This document shows positions 7,805 to 14,969 of a stretch of 58,362 nucleotides of DNA, in pieces. Each line of letters opens with the position of its first letter. The first letter of the stretch is position 1. Origin of the DNA: Actinomyces denticolens (lineage in GTDB: Bacteria; Actinomycetota; Actinomycetes; Actinomycetales; Actinomycetaceae); NCBI RefSeq assembly GCF_002072185.1, contig NZ_MVIW01000019.1, positions 1-58,362 on the forward strand, given 5' to 3'. Position numbers and translations under genes: made by a program. The notes beneath the pieces were generated by a model. The model had not been told where the DNA came from. It made no database searches and saw only the letters and a program-made list of their open reading frames with translations.

Positions 7805-9132
7805 CATCAGCCCCGCACGGCCCCGCGGCGAGGGGAGCCTCGCACCAGCGCGCGCTGGACACCATCCTCCGCTCCCCCGCCCTCCTCGTCCTGGGCTGCG
7901 CGGGCCTGCTGCTCATCCCCGTCCACCAGTTGTGGAACGACCTGGTGCCCTCGTTCAAGCTCGACGCGTGGATCTACTACCACGCCGTGGCCCAGTGGCA
8001 TGCCGGCGGCTCGCTCTACGACTGGTACGCCAACCCCGGGCAGAGGACATGGCCCTTCACCTACCCGCCCTTCGCCGCGTGGGTCTTCACACCCATGCTG
8101 CTCATCACCGATCGCGCCGCGCAGGTCCTGCTCACAGCGCTCACGCCCTGGGCTGCGGCCCTCACCGGCTGGGCGAGTCTGCGCTGCCTGGGAGCGCGCG
8201 GGAGGGAGGCTCTCACCGGCGGGGTGTGGCTCGCGCTGGCGGGCTGCCTGGTGGCCGAGCCGCTGGACAAGACCATGGAGTACGGGCAGATCAACGCGAT
8301 CCTCATGATGCTCGTCGCGCTCGACCTGCTCGTGGTGCCCGCCGGCTCGCGCTGGCGGGGGGTGGGCAGCGCCGTGGCCGCGGCCATCAAGCTCACCCCG
8401 GCGATCGCGATCCTCGTCTTCCTCGTGCGCCGCGAGTGGCGGGCGGCGACGACGATGGTCGCCACGGCCGCCGGGCTGACGGCGGCGGCGTGGGTGGCCT
8501 CGCCCCAGGAATCGGCGCGGTTCTTCGGTCAGGCGATGCTCGACCCCTCGCGCGCGGGGCTCCCCGATTACTCGGGCAATCAGAGCCTGCGCGGGCTCGT
8601 GGCCCGGGCCCTGCCGGAGGGGATGTGGGGCCCGGCGTGGGCGGGGCTCGCGCTCCTGGCGGTGATCGGCGCCGTGCTCCTGGCCAGGGCCCTGGGACGA
8701 GGCGCCTCCGCCTCGGACGGCCTGATCCTGCTGCTCCAGACCGGCGTGGTGATGACCTGCGGGCTGCTCGTCTCCCCCATCAGCTGGTCGCACCACTGGG
8801 TGTGGTGCCTGCCGCTGCTCATGGGCCTCGGCGTCGCCTCCTGGCGCTGGTGCTCGCCCGCCCTCATGACGGTGACGGCGGCCGGCGGGCTCGTCTTCGC
8901 CCTGGCCATGCAGTGGTGGTTCCCCGAGCAGAACCACGTGGAGCAGGACTGGCCGTGGTGGGCGGGACCGCTGGGCTCCTCCTACACGCTGTGGGCGCTC
9001 GTCGCCGGAGCGGTGCTGTGGGCCCGCGCCCCGCTCGGCGCGCACGGCCCGGACGCCGACGCATACGATCCGGACGCCGACGCGCCGGAGGGCGAGGGCG
9101 CGGACCGCCCGGCTGACTCCCGGGAGTCGTGA
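7801..9132 (+). CDS. GT87-family polyprenyl-phosphate-mannose-dependent mannosyltransferase-like membrane protein
   Basis: The protein has 443 residues with about ten membrane helices. Features of the DUF2029/GT87 family include the exterior loop KLDAWIYYHAVAQWHAGGSL, YDWYANPGQRTWPFTYPPFA, and later SPISWSHHWVWCLPLL. Actinobacterial relatives transfer alpha-1,2-mannose from polyprenyl-phosphate-mannose to lipomannan-type glycans outside the membrane. Together with two LmeA-like proteins at 168-2245 this hints at a lipoglycan in this organism, which is inference. The ATG at 7801 overlaps the preceding MFS stop by four bases; longer in-frame starts upstream lie inside the MFS gene. The C-terminus is an acidic tail with a DPDADA repeat. 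Confidence 0.85.
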   Translation: MTSAPHGPAARGASHQRALDTILRSPALLVLGCAGLLLIPVHQLWNDLVPSFKLDAWIYYHAVAQWHAGGSLYDWYANPGQRTWPFTYPPFAAWVFTPMLLITDRAAQVLLTALTPWAAALTGWASLRCLGARGREALTGGVWLALAGCLVAEPLDKTMEYGQINAILMMLVALDLLVVPAGSRWRGVGSAVAAAIKLTPAIAILVFLVRREWRAATTMVATAAGLTAAAWVASPQESARFFGQAMLDPSRAGLPDYSGNQSLRGLVARALPEGMWGPAWAGLALLAVIGAVLLARALGRGASASDGLILLLQTGVVMTCGLLVSPISWSHHWVWCLPLLMGLGVASWRWCSPALMTVTAAGGLVFALAMQWWFPEQNHVEQDWPWWAGPLGSSYTLWALVAGAVLWARAPLGAHGPDADAYDPDADAPEGEGADRPADSRES

Positions 9133-9173
9133 GGCTACGTCCACGGGAGCGGCGCGGAGCGCCCCCGCGTCAC

Positions 9174-9281
9174 TTCTGCTGCCGTGGCGGAGGAGGCGCA
9201 CCGGAGGCATGTGAGGGATCGGCGGGATCCCAACGATCGCTGCCGGCGCTTCCTCAGCGGGATCGTCCCACGGCAGCAGAA
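9174..9281. repeat. 108-bp structured element with perfect 14-bp inverted ends
   Basis: TTCTGCTGCCGTGG (9174-9187) is repeated exactly in inverted form as CCACGGCAGCAGAA (9268-9281). Inside, GAGGAGGCGC (about 9190) pairs with GCGCTTCCTC (about 9246) with one wobble, and GGGATC...GATCCC forms a smaller inner stem. It lies about 40 bp after the mannosyltransferase stop. It could be a bidirectional terminator, a small MITE-like element or a structured RNA. No protein-coding potential is seen. Confidence 0.6.
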
Positions 9282-9382
9282 TTGACACCTCCGGCCGAGG
9301 AACGAGTGCGCGGGGTCATCCCGCCCGGCGGGGAGAACCGTGACTGGCCCCGTCCGCACCCACCGGCGTCGCACACCGACCA

Positions 9383-9446
9383 GTGGAGAACTCCACTACC
9401 GCCCTATGGAGTTCTCCACCAGGAACTAGCGGATTTCTCCACCAGG
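9383..9446. repeat. 13-bp perfect hairpin plus 12-bp direct repeat (TTCTCCACCAGG)
   Basis: GTGGAGAACTCCA (9383-9395) and TGGAGTTCTCCAC (9407-9419) form a perfect 13-bp stem with an 11-base loop. Each arm is also nearly self-palindromic. TTCTCCACCAGG occurs at 9412-9423 and again at 9435-9446, so GTGGAGAA-type half-sites occur three times in 60 bp. It could be a repetitive element or an operator; no neighbour makes the choice clear. Confidence 0.6.
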
Positions 9447-9547
9447 CGGCGTGTTCCGCCGCCATGACCTGCCTCTCGTCCTCACCGGCTCCTTCACTCC
9501 CGACGACGACCCGCTGCGCCACTCCGGGGCGGATGATGGGCTCGACC

Positions 9548-9891
9548 ATGCGACCTATGACCCTCAGCGAGACCGCCGATTCCTCCGCCGGGGTCTCCCT
9601 GACGTCCCTGCTACGGGGCGAGGAGCCCGCGGGTGTCGATGGCCCCGGCGGAATGGAGGACGTCACCTCCCGGCTGGTCCGTGCCGGATGGCCGGCCTGG
9701 TTCGGTCTGGACGAGCCCATGAGGTCGAACTCGGGGTGAACCCCGTCGATGAGGCGGCGGCGAACCTCCTACGGGTCTCGGCCAAGGTTGAGCGTCCACC
9801 GGTCCGTTGCGTCGTGGTCATCCCGACCGGCATCGCCTATACGCGTCCCGACGGCGACGCCGTCGTGCCGCTGACGGCACTCGGGGCGTGA
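9548..9891 (+). pseudogene. Small unknown gene broken by a one-base frameshift
   Basis: From the ATG at 9548 the frame reads MRPMTLSETADSSAGVSL..., then LVRAGWPAWFGLDEP, and terminates at 9739 shortly after. Inserting a single C into the C-run at 9716-9718 continues the protein smoothly as HEVELGVNPVDEAAANL, RVSAKVERPPVRCVVVIP and TGIAYTRPDGDAVVPL to the stop at 9889-9891. The joined product would be about 114 residues. The smooth join suggests a genuine gene inactivated by a deletion, or a sequencing error in a homopolymer. No family is recognised. Confidence 0.45.
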
Positions 9892-9929
9892 TCGCGCACC
9901 GGGGGCGGCGGCGCCCGTAAAATCGGCGG

Positions 9930-11060
9930 GTGCCGCTCTTCGATATCGCCCGCGCCGTGGAGGACCAGTTCCATCGCGACGTCATCCCCGTGCTCAAGCG
10001 CCGTGGCTGGCGCCCGCGCGTTGTCGCCTACGACGGCTACGGAACCAGCTCTGACCAGGCGGGCGGCGCCGATATGGCGCGTGTGCTGGCTCGAATGGTG
10101 CTGCGGCCCGTGGACGCCCCCACCGAGGGTCCGTTGTTCCGCTCCCTGCCGGAGAGGCGCCCGGCCTCGGCGGCGGAGGTGATCGACAACGCCCGCATCT
10201 CCCTGGCGGATGCGCAGCGGGGCTGGCGCCTGTTCATCGACGCGCCGGTGCCCTTCCTCCCGGTGACGATCACGGTGGGCGGCGCCCGGATCCGCACGCG
10301 GGCGGATCGTGAGGGGTACATCGACGTCGTCGTGCGCGGGCACGGCCTGGGCGCCGGCTGGCATGACGCGGTGATCGACGCCGCCGGGGCCGGGCGGTCC
10401 AGCGCGCGCGTGCTCGTGGTGGGCCCGGAGCCGACCCTGGGGATCATCTCGGATATCGATGACACGGCGATGATCTCGCACGTGCCGCGCATCCTCGTGG
10501 CGGCGTGGAACCAGCTCGTGAAGTACTCCTCGGCGCGCGAGCCGGTGCCCGGGATGGCCCGGCTGTACCGGCGCGTTCAGCGGGCCCATGAGGGGGCGCC
10601 GGTGTTCTACGTGTCCACGGGCGCGTGGAATGTCATGCCGACGCTGCGCGCCTTCTTCGCCCGCCATGGCTTCCCGGAGGGGCCCGCGCTCATGACGGAC
10701 TGGGGGCCGACCAACACGGGGTGGTTCCGCAGCGGCATCGAGCACAAGCGCACGGAGTTGCGCCGCCTCATGATCGATCTTCCCCAGGTGCGCTGGCTGC
10801 TCGTGGGCGACGACGGCCAGCACGACCCCCTCATCTACGGCGAGGTGGCCCGTGAGCACGCGGATCGCGTGGCCGCGGTGGCGATTCGCCGACTGAGCGC
10901 CACCGAGCAGGTGCTCGCCGGGGGCATCACCGCTCATCCCATGGGCATCGGGCCGGCGGCCCACACGCTCGCGGAGGCCGATGTCCCGGTGATCACGGGC
11001 ACCAATGGCTTCGAACTGGCCTCCCGACTGCCCGCTGCGATCGGCGGCGAGGGACGCTGA
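9930..11060 (+). CDS. App1-like phosphatase (DUF2183, phosphatidate phosphatase fold)
   Basis: The protein has 376 residues. The catalytic part carries the HAD-type signature SDIDDTAM (DxDxT-like), VFYVSTGAWNV and LLVGDDGQHDPLIY, as in the App1 catalytic domain. App1 of yeast is a Mg-dependent phosphatidate phosphatase; bacterial members are largely uncharacterised, so the substrate is inferred. The N-terminal 150 residues form a beta-rich accessory domain (VPFLPVTITVGGARIRTRAD). The start is GTG at 9930. TAAAAT at 9918-9923 ends six bases earlier and no Shine-Dalgarno is present, so the gene is probably read from a leaderless mRNA. No operon partner is apparent: the next gene starts 413 bp later. 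Confidence 0.85.
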   Translation: MPLFDIARAVEDQFHRDVIPVLKRRGWRPRVVAYDGYGTSSDQAGGADMARVLARMVLRPVDAPTEGPLFRSLPERRPASAAEVIDNARISLADAQRGWRLFIDAPVPFLPVTITVGGARIRTRADREGYIDVVVRGHGLGAGWHDAVIDAAGAGRSSARVLVVGPEPTLGIISDIDDTAMISHVPRILVAAWNQLVKYSSAREPVPGMARLYRRVQRAHEGAPVFYVSTGAWNVMPTLRAFFARHGFPEGPALMTDWGPTNTGWFRSGIEHKRTELRRLMIDLPQVRWLLVGDDGQHDPLIYGEVAREHADRVAAVAIRRLSATEQVLAGGITAHPMGIGPAAHTLAEADVPVITGTNGFELASRLPAAIGGEGR

Positions 11061-11473
11061 AGGACGAGGACGATCGGCCGACGGTCAGACCGCTGGGCCG
11101 GAGACCGAATCTCCGGCGGTGTCGGATCCAGTCGTGGTTGGTGAGGGCGGTGGGGTGTTGCGCCAGATCGGGGGCGTTCCGGCCTCGACCACACGGGTCC
11201 CGACCTAGTCCATTGAGTCGGGTGTCGTGCATGCCGTTCCGAGCCTCCTTGTCCCTCTCGGCATCGGATTGGCCGGGCTCGTCGGCCAACTCATGCTTCG
11301 CCTCCCTGCCCGCCCAGCGCTGGGAACGGACCCGCCGTCGGCGCCGCCGATGGCATCCCCGAGGCTCCGGCACCGCCGCCATCCGCGCGCCTCGCCCAGG
11401 AGTCGTCGGACGGCTAGGCTGGGCGCCGCGGCCCGGGCACAACGCGCCCGCCGCGCATATCTAGGAGGCACGC
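11061..11473. other. Gene-free stretch with one hairpin
   Basis: No convincing gene is seen in these 413 bases. A 7-bp hairpin, CCGGAGA-ccgaa-TCTCCGG at 11098-11116, lies 38 bp after the App1-like gene and may act as its terminator, without a T-run. The bases TAGGAGGCACGC just before 11474 are the ribosome-binding site of the next gene. Minus-strand frames here (for example TNHDWIRHRRRFGLRP) show no recognisable family. Confidence 0.5.
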
Positions 11474-11788
11474 ATGAGCAAGCTCCCCTTCGTCCTCGGC
11501 CTCGGCGCCGGGTACGTGCTGGGCACCCGGGCGGGCCGCGCCCAGTACGAGCGCATCAAGGCGACCGCCCGGGGCGTCGCCGAGCAGCCCTTCGTCCGCA
11601 CCCGGGTCGACGCCGCCCAGGCGAAGGTCGCGCAGGCCGTGCGCCAGCAGGGTGAGGCCGTCACCGACAAGGTGGCCGACGCCGTCAAGGAGCGCCTCTT
11701 CGGCTCCCCCGCCGCCCCGGCCCCGGCGAGGGGCTCGGAGCCGACCGCGGTCGCCGTCGACGACGCCACGATCCGCCCCGTCGAGTAG
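11474..11788 (+). CDS. Small YtxH-like membrane-associated protein
   Basis: The protein has 104 residues. The N-terminus KLPFVLGLGAGYVLGTRAGR is a short hydrophobic glycine-zipper-like helix ending in AGR, followed by QYERIKATARGVAEQP and a charged amphipathic helix (AQAKVAQAVRQQGEAVTDKV). This is typical of small actinobacterial YtxH-type proteins of unknown function, often linked to envelope stress. The start has a strong ribosome-binding site (TAGGAGG). It stands alone between an App1-like phosphatase and the convergent channel gene. No catalytic motif is visible. Confidence 0.75.
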   Translation: MSKLPFVLGLGAGYVLGTRAGRAQYERIKATARGVAEQPFVRTRVDAAQAKVAQAVRQQGEAVTDKVADAVKERLFGSPAAPAPARGSEPTAVAVDDATIRPVE

Positions 11789-11840
11789 CGCCACCGCGCG
11801 GCACCCCTCCTCCGCGCGGCTCCGACGAGAGCCCTGGCCC

Positions 11841-12863
11841 TCAGAGGTCCTCGGGGGCGAGGGGCTTGCGGCCGCGCCGTCCCCGGGAGGATCCGCCGTC
11901 GCCCGTGCTCGCCCGCCGGGCGCCGTCCCCCCTGAGACGAGGGCCCATGAGCCCGCGGCGCCATCCGATCGCGGATGCGCTCGGGATCGCCCACCGGGCG
12001 GGCCTGGCCCCCGCCCCGCCCCGGGCGCGCCGCCGCATCTCACGGTCCCCCACCACGGGCAGTTGCCAGCAGCGCCAGTAGGCGAGCAGGCACATCCCGG
12101 CCCCCACGAGCGTGGCGACGAGAATGCCCCAGCTCTCGTGGAAGCCGACGCGCACCATCGCCACATCGGTGAGCGCCGCGCACAGCGCCGGGATCGCGTA
12201 GAGCTTGTTGCCGCCGAAGACCGCCGGCGTCTCCCCCACCGACACGTCGCGGATCATCGACCCTCCCACCGCCGTCAGGCAGCCCAGGAGCAGCGCCGGC
12301 ATGACGCCCAGCCCGTTCGCCAGGGCCTTGGTGGCGCCCGTGGCCGCCCACACCCCCAGGACCACGGCATCGGCCACCACGAGGAAGCGTCGGGCCGGGC
12401 GCGAGGTGAAGGGAACCACCCAGGCGATCACCGCCCCGGCGCAGGCGGCGTAGAGGTAGTAGGGGTCCGTCAGGGCGAAGGGAGGGCCGTTCTGGATCAT
12501 GACGTCGCGCAGGATGCCGCCGGCCGTCGCCGTGAGGATCGCCAGGACCACGAAGCCCACGAGGTCGAAGTTCTTGCGACGGGCGATGAGCGCTCCCAGG
12601 ATCCCGTTGAGCAGCACGCCGGACAGGTCGATGGCGCGGAAGGTGACGGGCAGGGCGCCGAGGGCCGTGATCTGCGCCGGGTGAAGCGCGATGGGGAGGC
12701 AGATCGCTGACAGCACGGCCACACGATAGAGGATGCGCGGCGGCCAGGCCCGCACGCGGCGGGGTCGAACCACGGGCGCGACCGCGCCGCCCTGTCTCCA
12801 GCACTGCCGCCCGCCGACCGGCACTGCCGCCTCAGGCTCGCCGAAACCACCGCTGGCGGGCAC
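11841..12863 (-). CDS. TRIC/YadS-type trimeric membrane channel protein (UPF0126)
   Basis: The protein has about 340 residues. Two homologous halves of three helices each carry the family glycine motifs: ATAGGILRDVM and AVGGSMIRDVSVGETPAVF. Prokaryotic TRIC proteins are K+/cation-selective trimeric channels, and some relatives have been proposed as glycine transporters, so the permeant is uncertain. A basic, low-complexity tail of about 80 residues (RRRARGGAGARP...) follows the last helix. The start is uncertain: the GTG at 12863 has no ribosome-binding site, and the first helix only begins near residue 44 (ILYRVAVLSAICLPIAL). The gene diverges from the CDF gene. Confidence 0.8.
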   Translation of the reverse strand: MPASGGFGEPEAAVPVGGRQCWRQGGAVAPVVRPRRVRAWPPRILYRVAVLSAICLPIALHPAQITALGALPVTFRAIDLSGVLLNGILGALIARRKNFDLVGFVVLAILTATAGGILRDVMIQNGPPFALTDPYYLYAACAGAVIAWVVPFTSRPARRFLVVADAVVLGVWAATGATKALANGLGVMPALLLGCLTAVGGSMIRDVSVGETPAVFGGNKLYAIPALCAALTDVAMVRVGFHESWGILVATLVGAGMCLLAYWRCWQLPVVGDREMRRRARGGAGARPARWAIPSASAIGWRRGLMGPRLRGDGARRASTGDGGSSRGRRGRKPLAPEDL

Positions 12864-12890
12864 GACCGGCCCGGGGGGAGGATCGGGCGC

Positions 12891-13886
12891 GTGCCGTCGC
12901 AGTCCCTGCCCCCTCAGCCTCCTCAGCCCTCCCGGCCCTCGCCGTCGCCCCCGGCGCCGCGGCGCTCGCCCATGGGCTCGCGCTACGCCCCGCCCCAGGA
13001 CCTTTCCAAGTACGCGTGGCTGTCCATCGGGGCCGCCCTGACCACCATCGCCCTGAAGTCGTGGGCGGCATGGGTGACCGGCTCGGCCGGGCTCCTCTCG
13101 GACGCCGCGGAGTCAGTCGTCAACCTGGTGGCAGCAGTGGTGGCCCTGTGGGTCCTCAAGGTCTCGATCCGCCCGGCGGACGAGGACCACCAGTTCGGCC
13201 ACTCCAAGGCGGAGTACTTCTCAGCGGTGGTCGAGGGCGTCATGATCTTCGTCGCCGCCGCCTTCATCATCGTCACGGCGGCCGAGAGGATCATCCACCC
13301 GGTCATGCCCGAGAAGCTGGGACTGGGCCTGGCGGTCTCCGTGATCGCCTCGCTCATCAACGGCGGGGTCGCCTGGGTCCTGCACCGGGCGGGGCGCGCC
13401 GAGCGCTCGGCCACGCTCATCGCCGACTCCAAGCACCTGGCCACCGATGTCATCACCTCCGCGGCCGTTCTCATCGGCGTGGGGATCGTGGCGATCACGG
13501 GCTCACCGGTGCTCGACGCCCTCGTGGCCCTGGGAGCGGGCCTCAACATCATGTGGATGGGCTTCAAGCTCATCAACGAGTCGGTGAGCGGGCTCATGGA
13601 CGCGGCCCCCGCCGCCGAGGCGATCGCCCGGGTGGAGGAGGTGCTGGGCGCCCGCCGCGAGCCCGGGCGCATCGACTTCCACGCCATGCGCATCCGCGAG
13701 GCGGGCAACCGCCGTTTCATGGACCTCCACGTGCTCGTACCCGACGCCTGGACGGTCAAGCAGGGGCACGATTACACCGAGGACCTCATCGATGACCTGG
13801 TCCGCTCGGATCCGGGCCTGCGAGTCTCCGCCCACCTCGAGCCGATCGGCGATCCGAAGAGCTACGAGGATCTCGACGACGTCTGA
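12891..13886 (+). CDS. Cation diffusion facilitator (CDF) family metal exporter
   Basis: The protein has 331 residues. Six transmembrane helices carry CDF signatures: SAGLLSDAAESVVNL in helix 2, DEDHQFGHSKAEYFSA after it, and ADSKHLATDVITSAAVL in helix 5. The H-x3-D and D/S metal-site residues favour a Zn/Fe-type exporter. The cytoplasmic C-terminal domain (RIDFHAMRIREAGNRRFMDL, HVLVPD...) is the usual dimerising ferredoxin-like fold. The start is chosen as GTG 12891 because GGGGGAGGA lies about nine bases upstream; an ATG at 12972 is the alternative. A terminator-like hairpin follows at 13936-13958. The next gene, cutC, is also annotated in metal homeostasis. Confidence 0.88.
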   Translation: MPSQSLPPQPPQPSRPSPSPPAPRRSPMGSRYAPPQDLSKYAWLSIGAALTTIALKSWAAWVTGSAGLLSDAAESVVNLVAAVVALWVLKVSIRPADEDHQFGHSKAEYFSAVVEGVMIFVAAAFIIVTAAERIIHPVMPEKLGLGLAVSVIASLINGGVAWVLHRAGRAERSATLIADSKHLATDVITSAAVLIGVGIVAITGSPVLDALVALGAGLNIMWMGFKLINESVSGLMDAAPAAEAIARVEEVLGARREPGRIDFHAMRIREAGNRRFMDLHVLVPDAWTVKQGHDYTEDLIDDLVRSDPGLRVSAHLEPIGDPKSYEDLDDV

Positions 13887-13935
13887 GCGCCCGGGCCCGA
13901 GGTCCTCGACGCCGGCCATCGTGCAGGCGCGGCAC

Positions 13936-13958
13936 GGCGCCGGACCGTGTCCGGCGCC
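13936..13958 (+). terminator. Hairpin after the CDF gene
   Basis: GGCGCCGGAC-CGT-GTCCGGCGCC is a perfect 10-bp stem with a 3-base loop, 50 bp after the CDF stop codon and 44 bp before cutC. No T-run follows, which is common in high-GC actinobacteria. Confidence 0.55.
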
Positions 13959-14001
13959 GCATTCGATCGCGAGATGGGGCGCTGCGTGCCACACTCGTGC
14001 C

Positions 14002-14937
14002 ATGAGCCCAGCAGTTCTGTCCGCGACCGCTCCGTCCCTGCGCCATCACACCGCGCCGCACCCCGCCCCCTGGCGCGACCTCGACCATATCGGGGTCGAG
14101 ATCTGCCTGGAGAACGTGGCCGGCGTACGGCTCGCGGTCCGCGCGGGAGCGGATCGCGCCGAACTGTGCGACAACCTCACCGTCGGCGGCACCACGCCCT
14201 CGATCGGCGCTGTCGAGGCCGCCATCCTGGCCGCCGCCGAGGAGGTCGAGGCCAAGCGCCAGCGCATCGGCGCTTACTGGGCCTCCTCCAAGGACGGCGC
14301 CCCCTTCGGCCTGCGCATCATGATCCGCCCCCGCGGCGGCGGCTTCATCTACGACGGCGACGGCAGGCGCGCGATGATCGCGGATGTCCGCAGGATCGCC
14401 GCCCTGGCGCGGGAGATGAGCGAGTACACCCGACCGGTGCCCACATCCAACCCGGCCCAGCCGCTGCCCCCGGCCGTGGACCTGGGGATCGTCGTCGGCG
14501 GCCTGACGGATGACGGCGCCGTCGACCGCGGCCTCATCCGCCTCCTCAAGGACCTCGCCGACGGCGCCACCCTGACCTACCACCGGGCCATCGACGCCAG
14601 CCGCGACCCCCTGGAGGCCTACCGCGACCTGCGTCGGCTCGGCGTCGACTACGTGCTCACCAGCGGGGCGGCGGACACCGCCCTCGACGGGGCGCGGACC
14701 ATCGCCGCGATGGTGGCCGAGGAGGGGCCGAGGGTCATCGCCACCGGCACGGTGCGCAGCCACAACGCCGCCGAGGTCATCGCGGCCACGGGCGCCCGGG
14801 AGATCCACCTGCGCTGCTCCTTCCCGGACCTGCCCCCGCACCTGCCCCAGAACACCGATGAGGAGCAGGTGCGCGAGATCGTCGAGGTGACGCGTGCCCT
14901 GCCGGTCCCGGGCGGTCCGGGCCGCTCGGAGGGCTGA
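14002..14937 (+). CDS. cutC: CutC family protein (copper homeostasis)
   Basis: The protein has 311 residues. CutC TIM-barrel motifs are present: VEICLENVAGVRLAV, ADRAELCDNLTVGGTTPS, RIMIRPRGGGFIYDG, LTYHRAIDASRDPLEAY, YVLTSGAADTAL and IHLRCSFPDL. CutC was named for copper tolerance in E. coli, though its biochemical role is disputed. The protein is somewhat longer than the E. coli form (about 248 residues) because of an insertion near residue 160 (PTSNPAQPLPPAVDL). CACACT at 14002-12 to -7 lies six bases before the ATG, a weaker version of the leaderless pattern seen elsewhere here. It converges on metE with a 32-bp gap. Confidence 0.9.
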   Translation: MSPAVLSATAPSLRHHTAPHPAPWRDLDHIGVEICLENVAGVRLAVRAGADRAELCDNLTVGGTTPSIGAVEAAILAAAEEVEAKRQRIGAYWASSKDGAPFGLRIMIRPRGGGFIYDGDGRRAMIADVRRIAALAREMSEYTRPVPTSNPAQPLPPAVDLGIVVGGLTDDGAVDRGLIRLLKDLADGATLTYHRAIDASRDPLEAYRDLRRLGVDYVLTSGAADTALDGARTIAAMVAEEGPRVIATGTVRSHNAAEVIAATGAREIHLRCSFPDLPPHLPQNTDEEQVREIVEVTRALPVPGGPGRSEG

Positions 14938-14969
14938 GAGACCCGGACCGGCCCGAACCGTTCCAGCGC

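Noticed and set aside
9316-9720. Minus-strand frame containing WWRNPLVPGGELHRAVVEFS
   Set aside because: The striking peptide is produced by the hairpin and direct repeat at 9383-9446 and is not backed by a start site or a family.
10993-11442. Minus-strand frame in the 413-bp gap after the App1-like gene
   Set aside because: Arg-rich with no recognisable domain, and it overlaps the end of the App1-like gene.
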